Shown here piece by piece: positions 50,066 through 58,727 of a stretch of 64,000 nucleotides of DNA (positions within the stretch are counted from its first letter, which is position 1; every line of letters begins with the position of its first letter). The stretch is from Lachnospiraceae bacterium (GTDB lineage: Bacteria > Bacillota > Clostridia > Lachnospirales > Lachnospiraceae), in the NCBI GenBank assembly GCA_017623675.1, contig JAGAOO010000030.1:1-64000 (forward strand), in the 5' to 3' direction. The notes beneath the pieces were generated by a model that did not search any database, was not told the origin of the DNA, and saw nothing but the letters and a program-made list of their open reading frames with translations. Made by a program: the position numbers and the translations under genes.

Positions 50066-52819
50066 TCATTTTTTCTTCAAAAATTGTATTCTGTCTTCGG
50101 AAAGTAAATCCTGAAAAGCATGATACTGTTCCTCCGGCTTCTTCTGGTTGTTCAAGTACCGCTCCCGCATTTCCTGTTGTGCCTGCTCAATTTCTTCTCT
50201 CAACCCTCTGGCAGATAACCGTCTGGCTCCGGCTCCCCATATAATCAACTGCTCCAATCCGTCAGAGGTGGCAACGGTAACATCATAGCCTTTATCCATC
50301 CGGTGAACTAATTTTTCAATATATTGGTCTGCGGTTTCTGCTTTCTTGGTATATACAACATGAATATTATGATATTCTATCATTTCTCCAACGTTTCCCG
50401 GCACCTTATATGCATCAAATACCAAAATCAAATGCATGTTCCGATATCCCTGATAGTTACACAAGATATCCATAAGCTTCTCTCTTGCTGCCTGCAGATT
50501 GGTCTTGGAAAGCTCGTTCAAATCCTCCCAAGCAAAAATAATGTTATAACCATCCACAATCAGGTATTGCTCTCTCGTTTTGTTAGCAGTTGGCTTTTTT
50601 TGATACTTCGTATCTCCTCCGGTCCTTTCTCCGGTTCCATCAGCCGTTTCGCCACCATCTGCCCCCAACTGATTTTGATACCCATAGTTTTCCCAACTTT
50701 CTTTGTTATAACGGTTCTCATACGGTCTTCGCAGACTGCTTCCATAGGTTCTTTGGAAAATGGCTTCCAGCTCGTCTTCATCTGCCACCGTTCCGGATAC
50801 AATAGTGGTTCTTCCTGAATAGCCGGTTTCCGGTTGTCTGCATTCTTCCCCAAGCCGGCAACCGGATTCCACATGCATATAATCTTCTACTTCACTCCAA
50901 GGCACAAGAAAACCTGCTCCATGACTACAGAACACAGAACCGGTTGGATTCTCCGTATCCTCCTCTGGATTGTACGGGCAATTATCCAGAATTTCTTCCG
51001 TATTATGGCATGGCATATAGCCCTTTAAGGAGCAGAATAATTTTCCCAGTCCGTGCGTATACGCATTCAACTCTGTCTGATACCCGGACATGGTCGCTAC
51101 CGGAGCTGTTCCGGTAATCACCGATATATCTCCCTCTGACTCAGGCAGTTCAAAGGTTCCGTTCATTTTCTGGATATCCGCCAATGCCCGACCGGAGTTC
51201 TCCATTGGCACTTCCAGTCGGAATTCATAATAAGGCTCCAGCAGAATGGATTTCGCTTTCCGAAGTCCCTGCCGGACTGCCCGATAGGTTGCCTGCCGAA
51301 AATCACCACCCTCGGTATGCTTGATGTGTGCTTTCCCTGCTATCAGGGTGATTTTCATATCCGTAATCTCGGAACCGGTCAGGACACCCGGATGTTTCCG
51401 CTCTTTTAAATGGGATAAAATCAATCTCTGCCAGTTCCGGCTTAACATATCTTCGCTACAATTGGCTTCAAACTGCAAGCCACTGCCCGGCTCCCCCGGT
51501 TCCAGTAACAAATGTACCTCTGCATAGTGCCGCAAAGGTTCAAAATGCCCGACTCCTTCCACCGGTGCTTCTATGGTTTCTTTGTAAACCAGACTGCCTT
51601 CTCCAAACGCAACCTCCAAATCAAATCGTTCTGAAATCATAGTTTTCAAGATATCCAATTCCACTTCGCCCATGACCTGTACATGAATTTCGCCACTCTG
51701 CTCCTGCCATCTCATTTGCAGCAATGGGTTCTCCTCCTCCAATTGTTGCAAATCCTTCCATGCCTGATGCACATCGCAGTCCTTCGGTAATAGCAATTGA
51801 TAACTTAAAACCGGCTCTAATACCGGCATTTTAGCATCCTTCTCGATTCCAAAGCCTTCTCCGCAATAACTCTCTTCTAAACCGGTCACTGCACAAATCA
51901 TGCCTGCTTTTGCTTCCGGGACTACTTGAAAACGGTCTCCGGAATAGATGCGGATTTGATTCACCTTCTCTTCCGGGCTTCCCTGCCGGTCAGAGTGTTC
52001 TTTATGCTGTAAGAGCGACTTTACCTTCAAGGTTCCACCGGTAATTTTCAAATGTGTCAAACGATTCCCCTGCTGGTCACGGGCAATCTTATAAACTCTG
52101 GCTCCGAATTCTTCTCCATACTGAGGTACTGTTGCATAGGTGGCAATCCCCTGTGTCAGTTCTTCCACGCCCTCCATCTTCAGCGCGGAACCAAAAAAAC
52201 AAGGAAATACCTTTCGATGCCGGATGGCTTTCTGAATCAATGAATCCGGAATACTACCTGTTTCTAAGTATGCTTCCATCATTGCTTCATCGCACATAGC
52301 CAGTGCATCAAAAAATAGTTCCTTTTCTAAATCCTGTTTCATATAATTGGAAAAATCCAGACAGCTATCGGATAACACTGTCTGCAATTCCGCTAACAAT
52401 TCATCGTGGTTTGTACCGGTCTGATCCATCTTATTCACAAACAGGAATACCGGTAACTCATACTGCTTTAATAATTTCCATAACGTTCTGGTATGCCCCT
52501 GTACACCATCCGCACCATTAATCACTAAAATGACATAATCCAGCACTTGCAAGGTCCGCTCCATTTCTGCGGAAAAATCCACGTGTCCCGGAGTATCCAG
52601 AAGCGTGACCGGAAAGCCCCCAATCGTAAGCTCTGCCTGCTTGGAAAAAATGGTTATCCCTCTTGCCCGTTCCATGGCATAGGTATCCAGGAATGCATCC
52701 TTGTGATCCACTCTACCTAAGGTACGAATGCTGCCTGTCTGATACAGCAAGCCTTCCGATAAGGTTGTTTTTCCGGCATCTACATGGGCTAGAATGCCTA
52801 TTACTAAATGTTGATTCAT
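50066..52819 (-). CDS. Tet(M/O/W)-like ribosomal GTPase fused to a NYN/YacP (Rae1-like) nuclease domain
   Basis: 917 residues. The first about 640 are an EF-G/Tet(M)-type GTPase (AHVDAGKTTL, DTPGHVDF, NKMDQTG, and EF-G domains II-V). The last about 170 are a NYN/YacP domain (YLIVDGYNIIFAW, LVFDAYKVPG, TADQYIEKL, TSDGLEQLI) with the acidic residues of PIN-like RNases; YacP/Rae1 of Bacillus cleaves mRNA in the ribosomal A site. The linker is Gly/Glu-rich. Tetracycline resistance is possible but not shown. Confidence 0.85.
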   Translation of the reverse strand: MNQHLVIGILAHVDAGKTTLSEGLLYQTGSIRTLGRVDHKDAFLDTYAMERARGITIFSKQAELTIGGFPVTLLDTPGHVDFSAEMERTLQVLDYVILVINGADGVQGHTRTLWKLLKQYELPVFLFVNKMDQTGTNHDELLAELQTVLSDSCLDFSNYMKQDLEKELFFDALAMCDEAMMEAYLETGSIPDSLIQKAIRHRKVFPCFFGSALKMEGVEELTQGIATYATVPQYGEEFGARVYKIARDQQGNRLTHLKITGGTLKVKSLLQHKEHSDRQGSPEEKVNQIRIYSGDRFQVVPEAKAGMICAVTGLEESYCGEGFGIEKDAKMPVLEPVLSYQLLLPKDCDVHQAWKDLQQLEEENPLLQMRWQEQSGEIHVQVMGEVELDILKTMISERFDLEVAFGEGSLVYKETIEAPVEGVGHFEPLRHYAEVHLLLEPGEPGSGLQFEANCSEDMLSRNWQRLILSHLKERKHPGVLTGSEITDMKITLIAGKAHIKHTEGGDFRQATYRAVRQGLRKAKSILLEPYYEFRLEVPMENSGRALADIQKMNGTFELPESEGDISVITGTAPVATMSGYQTELNAYTHGLGKLFCSLKGYMPCHNTEEILDNCPYNPEEDTENPTGSVFCSHGAGFLVPWSEVEDYMHVESGCRLGEECRQPETGYSGRTTIVSGTVADEDELEAIFQRTYGSSLRRPYENRYNKESWENYGYQNQLGADGGETADGTGERTGGDTKYQKKPTANKTREQYLIVDGYNIIFAWEDLNELSKTNLQAAREKLMDILCNYQGYRNMHLILVFDAYKVPGNVGEMIEYHNIHVVYTKKAETADQYIEKLVHRMDKGYDVTVATSDGLEQLIIWGAGARRLSARGLREEIEQAQQEMRERYLNNQKKPEEQYHAFQDLLSEDRIQFLKKK

Positions 52820-52840
52820 GATTTCTTCCTTGTGTGCGAC

Positions 52841-52878
52841 TTATTACAGTCTTGGTTATGTGCGTGGAAAGCATGATT
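52841..52878 (-). promoter_or_regulatory. Hairpin in the leader of the Tet-like fusion gene
   Basis: GTCTTGG and CCAAGAC arms flank about 24 bases, ending some 20 bases before the start codon. Leader hairpins control tet(M)-type genes; no clear leader peptide was found. Confidence 0.35.
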
Positions 52879-52892
52879 CCAAGACGAAGAAA

Positions 52893-52928
52893 TAACCGCC
52901 CATCGTCCTGAGAAGACATAAGCGGTTA
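52893..52928 (-). terminator. Terminator of the ptsHI-HAD operon
   Basis: TAACCGC/GCGGTTA arms with a following ATTTCTT on the minus strand, right after the HAD gene. Confidence 0.6.
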
Positions 52929-52948
52929 GTCGTGCAACAGTCCAAACT

Positions 52949-53764
52949 TTAAATCAGTTTCAAATGTTTTAATCCATTCCGGATGCCATCTTCGTTAATA
53001 TCTGTCGTGACAAAATCTGCCTTTTCTTTCAAAGCATCCAGTCCATTTCCCATAACAATTCCCTGATTGGCAAATGTTATCATCTCAAAATCGTTGGAAC
53101 CGTCTCCAAATGCTACGGAATCCTTCCTTGTCATGCCCATGGCTTCCAACAAACGTTGCATACCGGTGGCCTTATTCACACCTTTTTTGGTGATTTCACC
53201 GGAATAGGTAACATCCTGTCCAAAGCTGCAGCCGGTCAATCGAAAATAACCATCGGTTGCTTCATCCACCTCTGCCTGCAACTCCTCAACCGTCAAATCC
53301 GCCTGAAAGTACACACCGCATTCCAAATTCGCTACTTGTTCCGGTGCCTCGCAAATCGTCATTCCTTTACGAAGTTCATCCGCACTTTTTCCACCGGACA
53401 GTACCTGATACATTTTCTCTTCATTTTTCTGATTCAGAAACCGCCCCGGATACCCCTGTAGAAAATAAGCTGCACCATGCTGTTGCAGTATCTCTGCTAA
53501 TTTAGTCAGCGGTTCCTCTTCCAATACACTGTGATATATTACTTCGTTTCCACAAGTGATATAGGCACCGGCAGAAGCTACTACTCCATCAAAATTCATA
53601 TCCAATAAAAAGGGATAAATGTTGGTATACGGTCTGCCCGTGCAAATGGCAATCTTATGTCCATTTGCACGAACCAGATTTAAGGCTTCTATGGTACTTT
53701 CCGGTATATGCATGGAATAATCCACTAAGGTTCCATCAATATCAAAAAAGATTAGTTTACTCAT
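52949..53764 (-). CDS. Cof-type HAD hydrolase
   Basis: 271 residues: FFDIDGTLVD (motif I), CTGRP (motif II), Lys in TKKGVNKATG (motif III), FGDGSNDFEM (motif IV), with a large Cof-type cap. Sugar-phosphate or flavin-type phosphatase. It follows ptsI by 2 bases and is cotranscribed, suggesting a carbohydrate-linked substrate. Confidence 0.88.
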   Translation of the reverse strand: MSKLIFFDIDGTLVDYSMHIPESTIEALNLVRANGHKIAICTGRPYTNIYPFLLDMNFDGVVASAGAYITCGNEVIYHSVLEEEPLTKLAEILQQHGAAYFLQGYPGRFLNQKNEEKMYQVLSGGKSADELRKGMTICEAPEQVANLECGVYFQADLTVEELQAEVDEATDGYFRLTGCSFGQDVTYSGEITKKGVNKATGMQRLLEAMGMTRKDSVAFGDGSNDFEMITFANQGIVMGNGLDALKEKADFVTTDINEDGIRNGLKHLKLI

Positions 53765-53766
53765 TC

Positions 53767-55380
53767 TTATTTCACATCCCGAATAATTTTACGGATTGGA
53801 AGAACACAACCCGGAGAAACAGACAATTCATCTATTCCCATTTCCAGGAAGGTTTCCGTCAATTCCATATCTGCTCCTAACTCTCCGCAGATACCTGCCC
53901 AGATGCCAGCCTCATGTGCATTTTTCGCCACCATACGAATCAATCGCAGAATTGCTTCATGGTGTGCATTATAAAATGGGTCTAACCGTGGATTCTGACG
54001 GTCAATTGCCAATGTATACTGGGTCAGGTCGTTGGTTCCAATACTAAAGAAATCAACTTCCTTTGCAAGCAAATCACTGATGATTGCTGCTGCCGGTGTT
54101 TCAATCATAATTCCTTCTTCTACTTCACCAATCGGAATCCCCGCTTCCTGCAATTCTGCCTTGATTGCAGAAGAAATTTCCTTTATCTGACGCACCTCTT
54201 CCACAGAAGTAATCATTGGATACATAATGGCGATATTACCAAAGGCACTTGCCCGGAACAATGCCCGAAGCTGAGTCTTGAATACCTCCGGTCTGGACAG
54301 GCAAATCCGAATGGCACGAAAACCAAGGGCAGGATTGTCCTCTTTCTCTAAATCAAAATAGTCAACCTGTTTATCTGCACCAATATCCAGAGTACGAATA
54401 ATAACTTTCTTGCCTGCCATGGTTTCTGCAACCCGCTTATATACCTGGAACTGTTCCTCCTCTGTTGGATAATCCTGAGATTCCAGATATAAGAACTCAC
54501 TTCGGAACAAACCGATTCCTTCCGCATCGTTCATGAGAACGGTTGCAAGGTCAGCAACATTACCGATATTGGCATACAAATGTACTTTTTGACCGGACTG
54601 GGTAATGGTTTCTTTTCCCTTTAAGGTCTGGTATAACTCATTTCGTTCTTCTTCCTCTTTTTTCCGCTTCCGGTATTCCATAATTGTGGTTTCGTCCGGG
54701 TCGACATAAAGGATTCCTTCTTTTCCGTCTACTATCGCCAGCTTGCCGTCCCACTCTTTCTGAATCTCAATACCAATTAATGCCGGTATTCCCATGGTTC
54801 TTGCTAAAATAGCAGTATGGGAATTGGTGGAACCAAGCTGTGTGACGAATGCCAACAGCTTCGACTTATCCATTTTGACGGTTTCACTTGGTGCCAAATC
54901 CTCTGCAACGATAATTACCGGTTCCTCGCCTAAGTCACCGTTGTTCCCTTTTCCTGTTAAAATGGATACCACCCGATCGGAAATATCCTTAATGTCTGCA
55001 GAACGTGCTTGGAAATACTCATCATCCATATTTGCAAACATTTCTGCAAAATGGTCACCGGTCATGGCTACTGCATATTCAGCATTGATTTCCTGCGTAG
55101 TAATCATGTTGGTTATTGAATCATTATAATCATCATCTTCCAATAACATGCTGTGAACTTCAAATATCTGTGCATTCACCTCTCCCACTTCCTGTACTGC
55201 TTTTTCATACAGTTCGCCAAGCTGCTCCACTGCCTTTGCCTTTGCTGCTTCGTAGCGGGAAAGTTCTGCATCTACATCATCCACGTGCCGCCGAACAACC
55301 TGTCCCTGTTCTTTGGAATAGAATAATATCGGCCCGATTGCAACCCCATTAAATACTTTCTTTCCTGTATACTTCTCCAT
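53767..55380 (-). CDS. ptsI: PTS enzyme I
   Basis: 537 residues, shorter than the usual 570. Phospho-His in GSTNSHTAILARTMGIPALIG (His about 190), PEP-binding ALGFRAIR and IGTNDLTQYTLA, plus CGELG active site. It starts the sugar phosphotransferase chain by passing phosphate from PEP to HPr. Part of the operon ptsH-ptsI-HAD. Confidence 0.93.
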   Translation of the reverse strand: MEKYTGKKVFNGVAIGPILFYSKEQGQVVRRHVDDVDAELSRYEAAKAKAVEQLGELYEKAVQEVGEVNAQIFEVHSMLLEDDDYNDSITNMITTQEINAEYAVAMTGDHFAEMFANMDDEYFQARSADIKDISDRVVSILTGKGNNGDLGEEPVIIVAEDLAPSETVKMDKSKLLAFVTQLGSTNSHTAILARTMGIPALIGIEIQKEWDGKLAIVDGKEGILYVDPDETTIMEYRKRKKEEEERNELYQTLKGKETITQSGQKVHLYANIGNVADLATVLMNDAEGIGLFRSEFLYLESQDYPTEEEQFQVYKRVAETMAGKKVIIRTLDIGADKQVDYFDLEKEDNPALGFRAIRICLSRPEVFKTQLRALFRASAFGNIAIMYPMITSVEEVRQIKEISSAIKAELQEAGIPIGEVEEGIMIETPAAAIISDLLAKEVDFFSIGTNDLTQYTLAIDRQNPRLDPFYNAHHEAILRLIRMVAKNAHEAGIWAGICGELGADMELTETFLEMGIDELSVSPGCVLPIRKIIRDVK

Positions 55381-55459
55381 AAGCTCCTTCTTTCCTCATG
55401 CCTGTTTACACTATAACTTCCATTGCATCACATCAGCGAATCTTCCATCCGCTATTGCA

Positions 55460-55717
55460 TTACAGATTAGCGCTAAAGAACTCTTGAAGGATTTTCGCTG
55501 TTTCTTCCTCGTTCTCACCACTAACTTCTACAGTTACTTCATCACCCTGCTTAACGCCTAAAGCCATAATTGCCAAAAGCTTTCTGGCATCTGCGCTTCC
55601 CTTTGCCGTCTTAAGAGTGATTGTTTCCGGATGCTTCTTAGCCTCCTGTACCAGCATACCTGCCGGACGTGCGTGAATTCCTACCTCATCTGTGATTGTG
55701 TAATTAAATGCTACCAT
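55460..55717 (-). CDS. ptsH: Phosphocarrier protein HPr without Ser46
   Basis: 85 residues. His15 in GIHARPAG is in place. Ungapped alignment with Bacillus HPr places Lys46 where Ser46 is expected (ADARKLLAIMALG), so regulatory phosphorylation by HPr kinase seems impossible. ATG 55717 follows AGGAG. The long leader holds an intrinsic terminator. Confidence 0.92.
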   Translation of the reverse strand: MVAFNYTITDEVGIHARPAGMLVQEAKKHPETITLKTAKGSADARKLLAIMALGVKQGDEVTVEVSGENEEETAKILQEFFSANL

Positions 55718-55793
55718 ACTGTTTTCTCCTTTCACATCTTTTAAATAGTTTGTATATTTTTTATGATTGAATACATGATTGAGAAATATTAAT

Positions 55794-55843
55794 AAAAAAA
55801 CCCGAACAAAATAAGAAATTCCCTGTTTCTTATCACGTCCGGG
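55794..55843 (-). terminator. Intrinsic terminator within the ptsH leader (attenuator candidate)
   Basis: CCCGGAC...ATAAGAAA/TTTCTTAT...GTTCGGG and TTTTTTT on the minus strand, about 80 bases before the ptsH start and about 55 bases after the predicted transcription start. No gene lies upstream on this strand. Confidence 0.7.
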
Positions 55844-55903
55844 TAATGCCAACTCAATGTTACACCCCAAATAGAGTATGTAGTTCAATCAATATTTGAT
55901 TTT

Positions 55904-55932
55904 ATTTTAATATGGTGGTCTGAATTTGTCAA
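55904..55932 (-). promoter_or_regulatory. Promoter of the ptsHI operon
   Basis: TTGACA (55927-55932), 17 bases, TAAAAT (55904-55909). Confidence 0.75.
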
Positions 55933-55993
55933 GTATTTCCTGCCCGGTCTTTTCTACGACTTTTTTTGGCAAACAGATATTTTGAAAATTCTC

Positions 55994-56022
55994 TTGCATT
56001 TCCTTCTATATACTAGTACAAT
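55994..56022 (+). promoter_or_regulatory. Promoter of the riboflavin operon
   Basis: TTGCAT (55994-55999), 17 bases, TACAAT (56017-56022), about 20 bases before the FMN riboswitch. Confidence 0.75.
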
Positions 56023-56041
56023 ATGCCCTAGTAAGTAAATA

Positions 56042-56148
56042 TTCTTCAGGGCAGGGTGCAATTCCCTACCGGCGGTACAGCCCGCGAGCCGCAAGGCATG
56101 ATTCGGTGTAATTCCGAAGCCGACAGTATAGTCTGGATGAGAGAAGAA
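56042..56148 (+). promoter_or_regulatory. FMN riboswitch (RFN element)
   Basis: Contains the RFN landmarks CAGGGCAGGGTGCAATTCCC, ACCGGCGGTACAGCCCGCGA, GATTCGGTGTAATTCCGAAG, CCGACAGTATAGTCTGGATG and AGAGAAGA. A terminator follows (56164-56189). Confidence 0.97.
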
Positions 56149-56163
56149 GGTAGAATGAATGCT

Positions 56164-56232
56164 CTGGAATCCCTGTATTCCAGTTTTTTGTTTTCCATGC
56201 AGCTTTGCCCTGATTTTCAATCAGGGCTTTTA
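56164..56232 (+). terminator. Riboswitch-controlled terminator and second hairpin
   Basis: CTGGAAT/ATTCCAG with TTTTTT (56164-56189), then GCCCTGAT/ATCAGGGC with TTTT (about 56207-56234). The first is the likely expression platform; the second may add a further stop or RNA end. Confidence 0.8.
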
Positions 56233-56256
56233 TATATTCAGAAGGGAGCATGTCAC

Positions 56257-56826
56257 ATGAAATTAGCTGTTATTTTTCCGGGAATCGGTTACCATACTGA
56301 TAAACCCCTTTTATATTACGGAAAAAAACTAGCAAAGGAATATGGTTTTGAAATCGTGGAAGTAACCTACGGTCCCTTTGATAATAATGTCAAGGGTTCG
56401 CCGGAGAAAATGAAGGAAGCCTTCCAAAAAGCCCTGTCCCAGACGGAGGACTGCTTGAAAGATATTGATTTTACCCAATACAATAATATTCTTTTCCTTT
56501 GCAAAAGCGTAGGGACTGCTGTTGCTTCTGCTTTTGCAAAAAATCATCAACTAATGACTTACAATGTATATTACACCCCCGTGGCCGGTTCCTTTGATTT
56601 CATGGGAACCGAAGGCATAGTTTTTACCGGAACCAATGACCCATGGGTTGAAACTGACGCAATCAAACAGGGCTGTACGGAGCATGGTCTTCCTCTTTAT
56701 ATTACAGAGGACGGAAATCACTCCTTAGAAACCGGCGATGTCTTAAAGGATGTAGCTAATTTATCCGTCATTATGACACACACAAGAGATTATATAGAAT
56801 CTATTGCCCGGGAGGTGCAGTCATGA
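56257..56826 (+). CDS. Alpha/beta-hydrolase family protein in the riboflavin operon
   Basis: 189 residues. Fold signs: parallel strands, nucleophile elbow LFLCKSVGTA (Ser, first Gly of GxSxG replaced by Cys), acid in TGTNDPWV, and His in EDGNHSLE, a full Ser-Asp-His set. GGGAG before the start. It is the first gene after the FMN riboswitch and overlaps ribD by 4 bases. The ribulosyl-type phosphatase step has no dedicated enzyme in this operon, but alpha/beta hydrolases are rarely phosphatases. Confidence 0.75.
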   Translation: MKLAVIFPGIGYHTDKPLLYYGKKLAKEYGFEIVEVTYGPFDNNVKGSPEKMKEAFQKALSQTEDCLKDIDFTQYNNILFLCKSVGTAVASAFAKNHQLMTYNVYYTPVAGSFDFMGTEGIVFTGTNDPWVETDAIKQGCTEHGLPLYITEDGNHSLETGDVLKDVANLSVIMTHTRDYIESIAREVQS

Positions 56827-57911
56827 ACGATGAAGCATACATGAGACGTGCCATAGAGCTTGCAGTGCTGGCTGTGGGCAAGACCAATCCCAATCCTATG
56901 GTTGGGGCTGTCGTTGTAAAAAATGGAACTATTATCGGAGAAGGCTATCACCAATATATCGGCGGTCTTCATGCAGAGCGCAATGCACTGGCAAATTGCA
57001 AAGAATCCGCTGAAGGTGCCACTATCTATGTAACCTTAGAGCCATGCTGTCATTATGGGAAAACCCCTCCATGCACGGAGGCAATTATCGAACACAAACT
57101 GGCAAAGGTAGTTATCGGTTCCCGAGACCCCAATCCAAAGGTAGCGGGAAAAGGTGTTTCTATCTTACGTGAAGCAGGAATCGAAGTTGTAGAAGACTTT
57201 CTGCGTGATGAATGTGATGCATTGAACCCGGTCTTTTTCCATTATATTCGGAAGAAGGAGCCCTATGTGGCACTGAAATACGCCATGACCGCAGACGGCA
57301 AGATAGCAGTCAATTCCGGTGAGTCCCAATGGATTACAGGAGAAACTGCAAGGAATCATGTCCATGAACTTCGGAATTATTACAAAGGAATTCTGGTTGG
57401 AATCGGAACGGTATTACAGGACAATCCCCTGTTAACCTGCCGTATTCCGAATGGGAGAAATCCGATTCGAATCGTATGCGACACTCATTTACGAATACCT
57501 CTGGACTGCCAATTATGCAACACCACCAATCAAGCACCTGTCATTGTTGCCTGTGTGGATGACCCACAGAATAAGCAGTCTGCTCTGGAATCCAAAGGAG
57601 TACAGGTACTATTTGTAAAAGAAAAAAATGGAACCATTGATGTTATAGATTTATTGCAGAAATTAGGTCAGATGGATATTGACGGCATCCTGGTAGAAGG
57701 CGGTGGTACCATCAATGCTGCTTTTATAGCAGCCAAACAGGTACACCATGTATACGCCTATGTGGGTGCACAGATTTTCGGCGGTATCAATCGTTTTACT
57801 CCCGTCAGTGGTGTTGGTATCCAAAGGGTTGCAGACAGTTTCCGGCTCACCCATCCGAAGGTTCAGACCTTTGGAAAGGATGTTTTGGTGGAATACGACT
57901 GTGGGTGCTAG
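56823..57911 (+). CDS. ribD: Bifunctional riboflavin deaminase/reductase RibD
   Basis: 362 residues: N-terminal deaminase with HAE (GGLHAERNAL) and PCC...PPC zinc site (EPCCHYGKTPPC), C-terminal reductase (ALKYAMTADGKIA, LVEGGGTINAAF). It carries out the second and third steps of the pyrimidine branch. Start overlaps the hydrolase stop (ATGA). Confidence 0.95.
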   Translation: MNDEAYMRRAIELAVLAVGKTNPNPMVGAVVVKNGTIIGEGYHQYIGGLHAERNALANCKESAEGATIYVTLEPCCHYGKTPPCTEAIIEHKLAKVVIGSRDPNPKVAGKGVSILREAGIEVVEDFLRDECDALNPVFFHYIRKKEPYVALKYAMTADGKIAVNSGESQWITGETARNHVHELRNYYKGILVGIGTVLQDNPLLTCRIPNGRNPIRIVCDTHLRIPLDCQLCNTTNQAPVIVACVDDPQNKQSALESKGVQVLFVKEKNGTIDVIDLLQKLGQMDIDGILVEGGGTINAAFIAAKQVHHVYAYVGAQIFGGINRFTPVSGVGIQRVADSFRLTHPKVQTFGKDVLVEYDCGC

Positions 57912-57973
57912 TCCTTCAAGCCCTTTGTGCCAGAAACAGATTTTTATTTTTGAAGAAAGGAGACTGTTCCATT

Positions 57974-58681
57974 ATGTTTACAGGTATTATAGAAGAAACG
58001 GGAACTGTAAAGAAAATCATTGGTCATCAGACCTCCGGCTTTATTGAAATCAAAGCAAAAAAGGTACTGGAGGGTACAAATATCGGCGACAGTATTGCGG
58101 TAAACGGGGTCTGCCTTACGGTAACAAAGCTACAAAGTGACAGCTTTGTGGCAGATGTCATGGCAGAAACCCTGCGCAAAACGAATCTGGGCAGTCTTCC
58201 CATTGGTGCCAATGTGAATCTGGAACGTGCCATGGCAGCAGGAGGACGCTTTGGCGGACATATTGTAAGCGGACACATTGACGGTACGGGAACCATTCAG
58301 TGCTTGAAACCGGAGGGAAATGCGGTGTGGGTAACCATTCAGGCACCGGCTTCTATCCTGCGACTGATTGTAAATAAAGGCTCCATTGCCATAGATGGCA
58401 TCAGCCTTACCGTTGCCTATGTAGACGACTCCGTATTCAAGGTGTCAATCATTCCCCATACCGGAGAAGAAACTACCCTTTTGAAACGAAAACCCGGAGA
58501 TATCGTCAATCTGGAAAATGATGTGATTGGTAAGTATGTAGAAAAACTGCTGCTCCCTTATACCGGAGCATCTGCTTTGGCCGAGAATCCTACTATCCCA
58601 CAGGCTACCGATTCTTACACCACAGCTTCGCAGACTTCCGGTGGTATTACCATGGATTTTCTACGGGAGCATGGATTTTAA
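57974..58681 (+). CDS. ribE: Riboflavin synthase alpha chain RibE
   Basis: 235 residues made of two lumazine-synthase-like barrels. MFTGIIEETGTV at the N-terminus, GVCLTV and GISLTV in the two halves. It converts two lumazine molecules to riboflavin. The C-terminal tail is longer than usual. Confidence 0.95.
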   Translation: MFTGIIEETGTVKKIIGHQTSGFIEIKAKKVLEGTNIGDSIAVNGVCLTVTKLQSDSFVADVMAETLRKTNLGSLPIGANVNLERAMAAGGRFGGHIVSGHIDGTGTIQCLKPEGNAVWVTIQAPASILRLIVNKGSIAIDGISLTVAYVDDSVFKVSIIPHTGEETTLLKRKPGDIVNLENDVIGKYVEKLLLPYTGASALAENPTIPQATDSYTTASQTSGGITMDFLREHGF

Positions 58682-58727
58682 CTCATTTTATTTTATATAA
58701 TCTATTCTTAATTAGGAGGAACTTGCT

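Noticed and set aside
50066-52819. Calling the gene a true tetracycline resistance determinant
   Set aside because: The core resembles Tet(M)-type proteins, but resistance cannot be read from sequence and the nuclease fusion may indicate another role.
52713-52919. 68-residue frame over the Tet-like leader as a leader peptide
   Set aside because: It extends deep into the fusion gene in another frame and has no convincing start signal; only the leader hairpin is kept.
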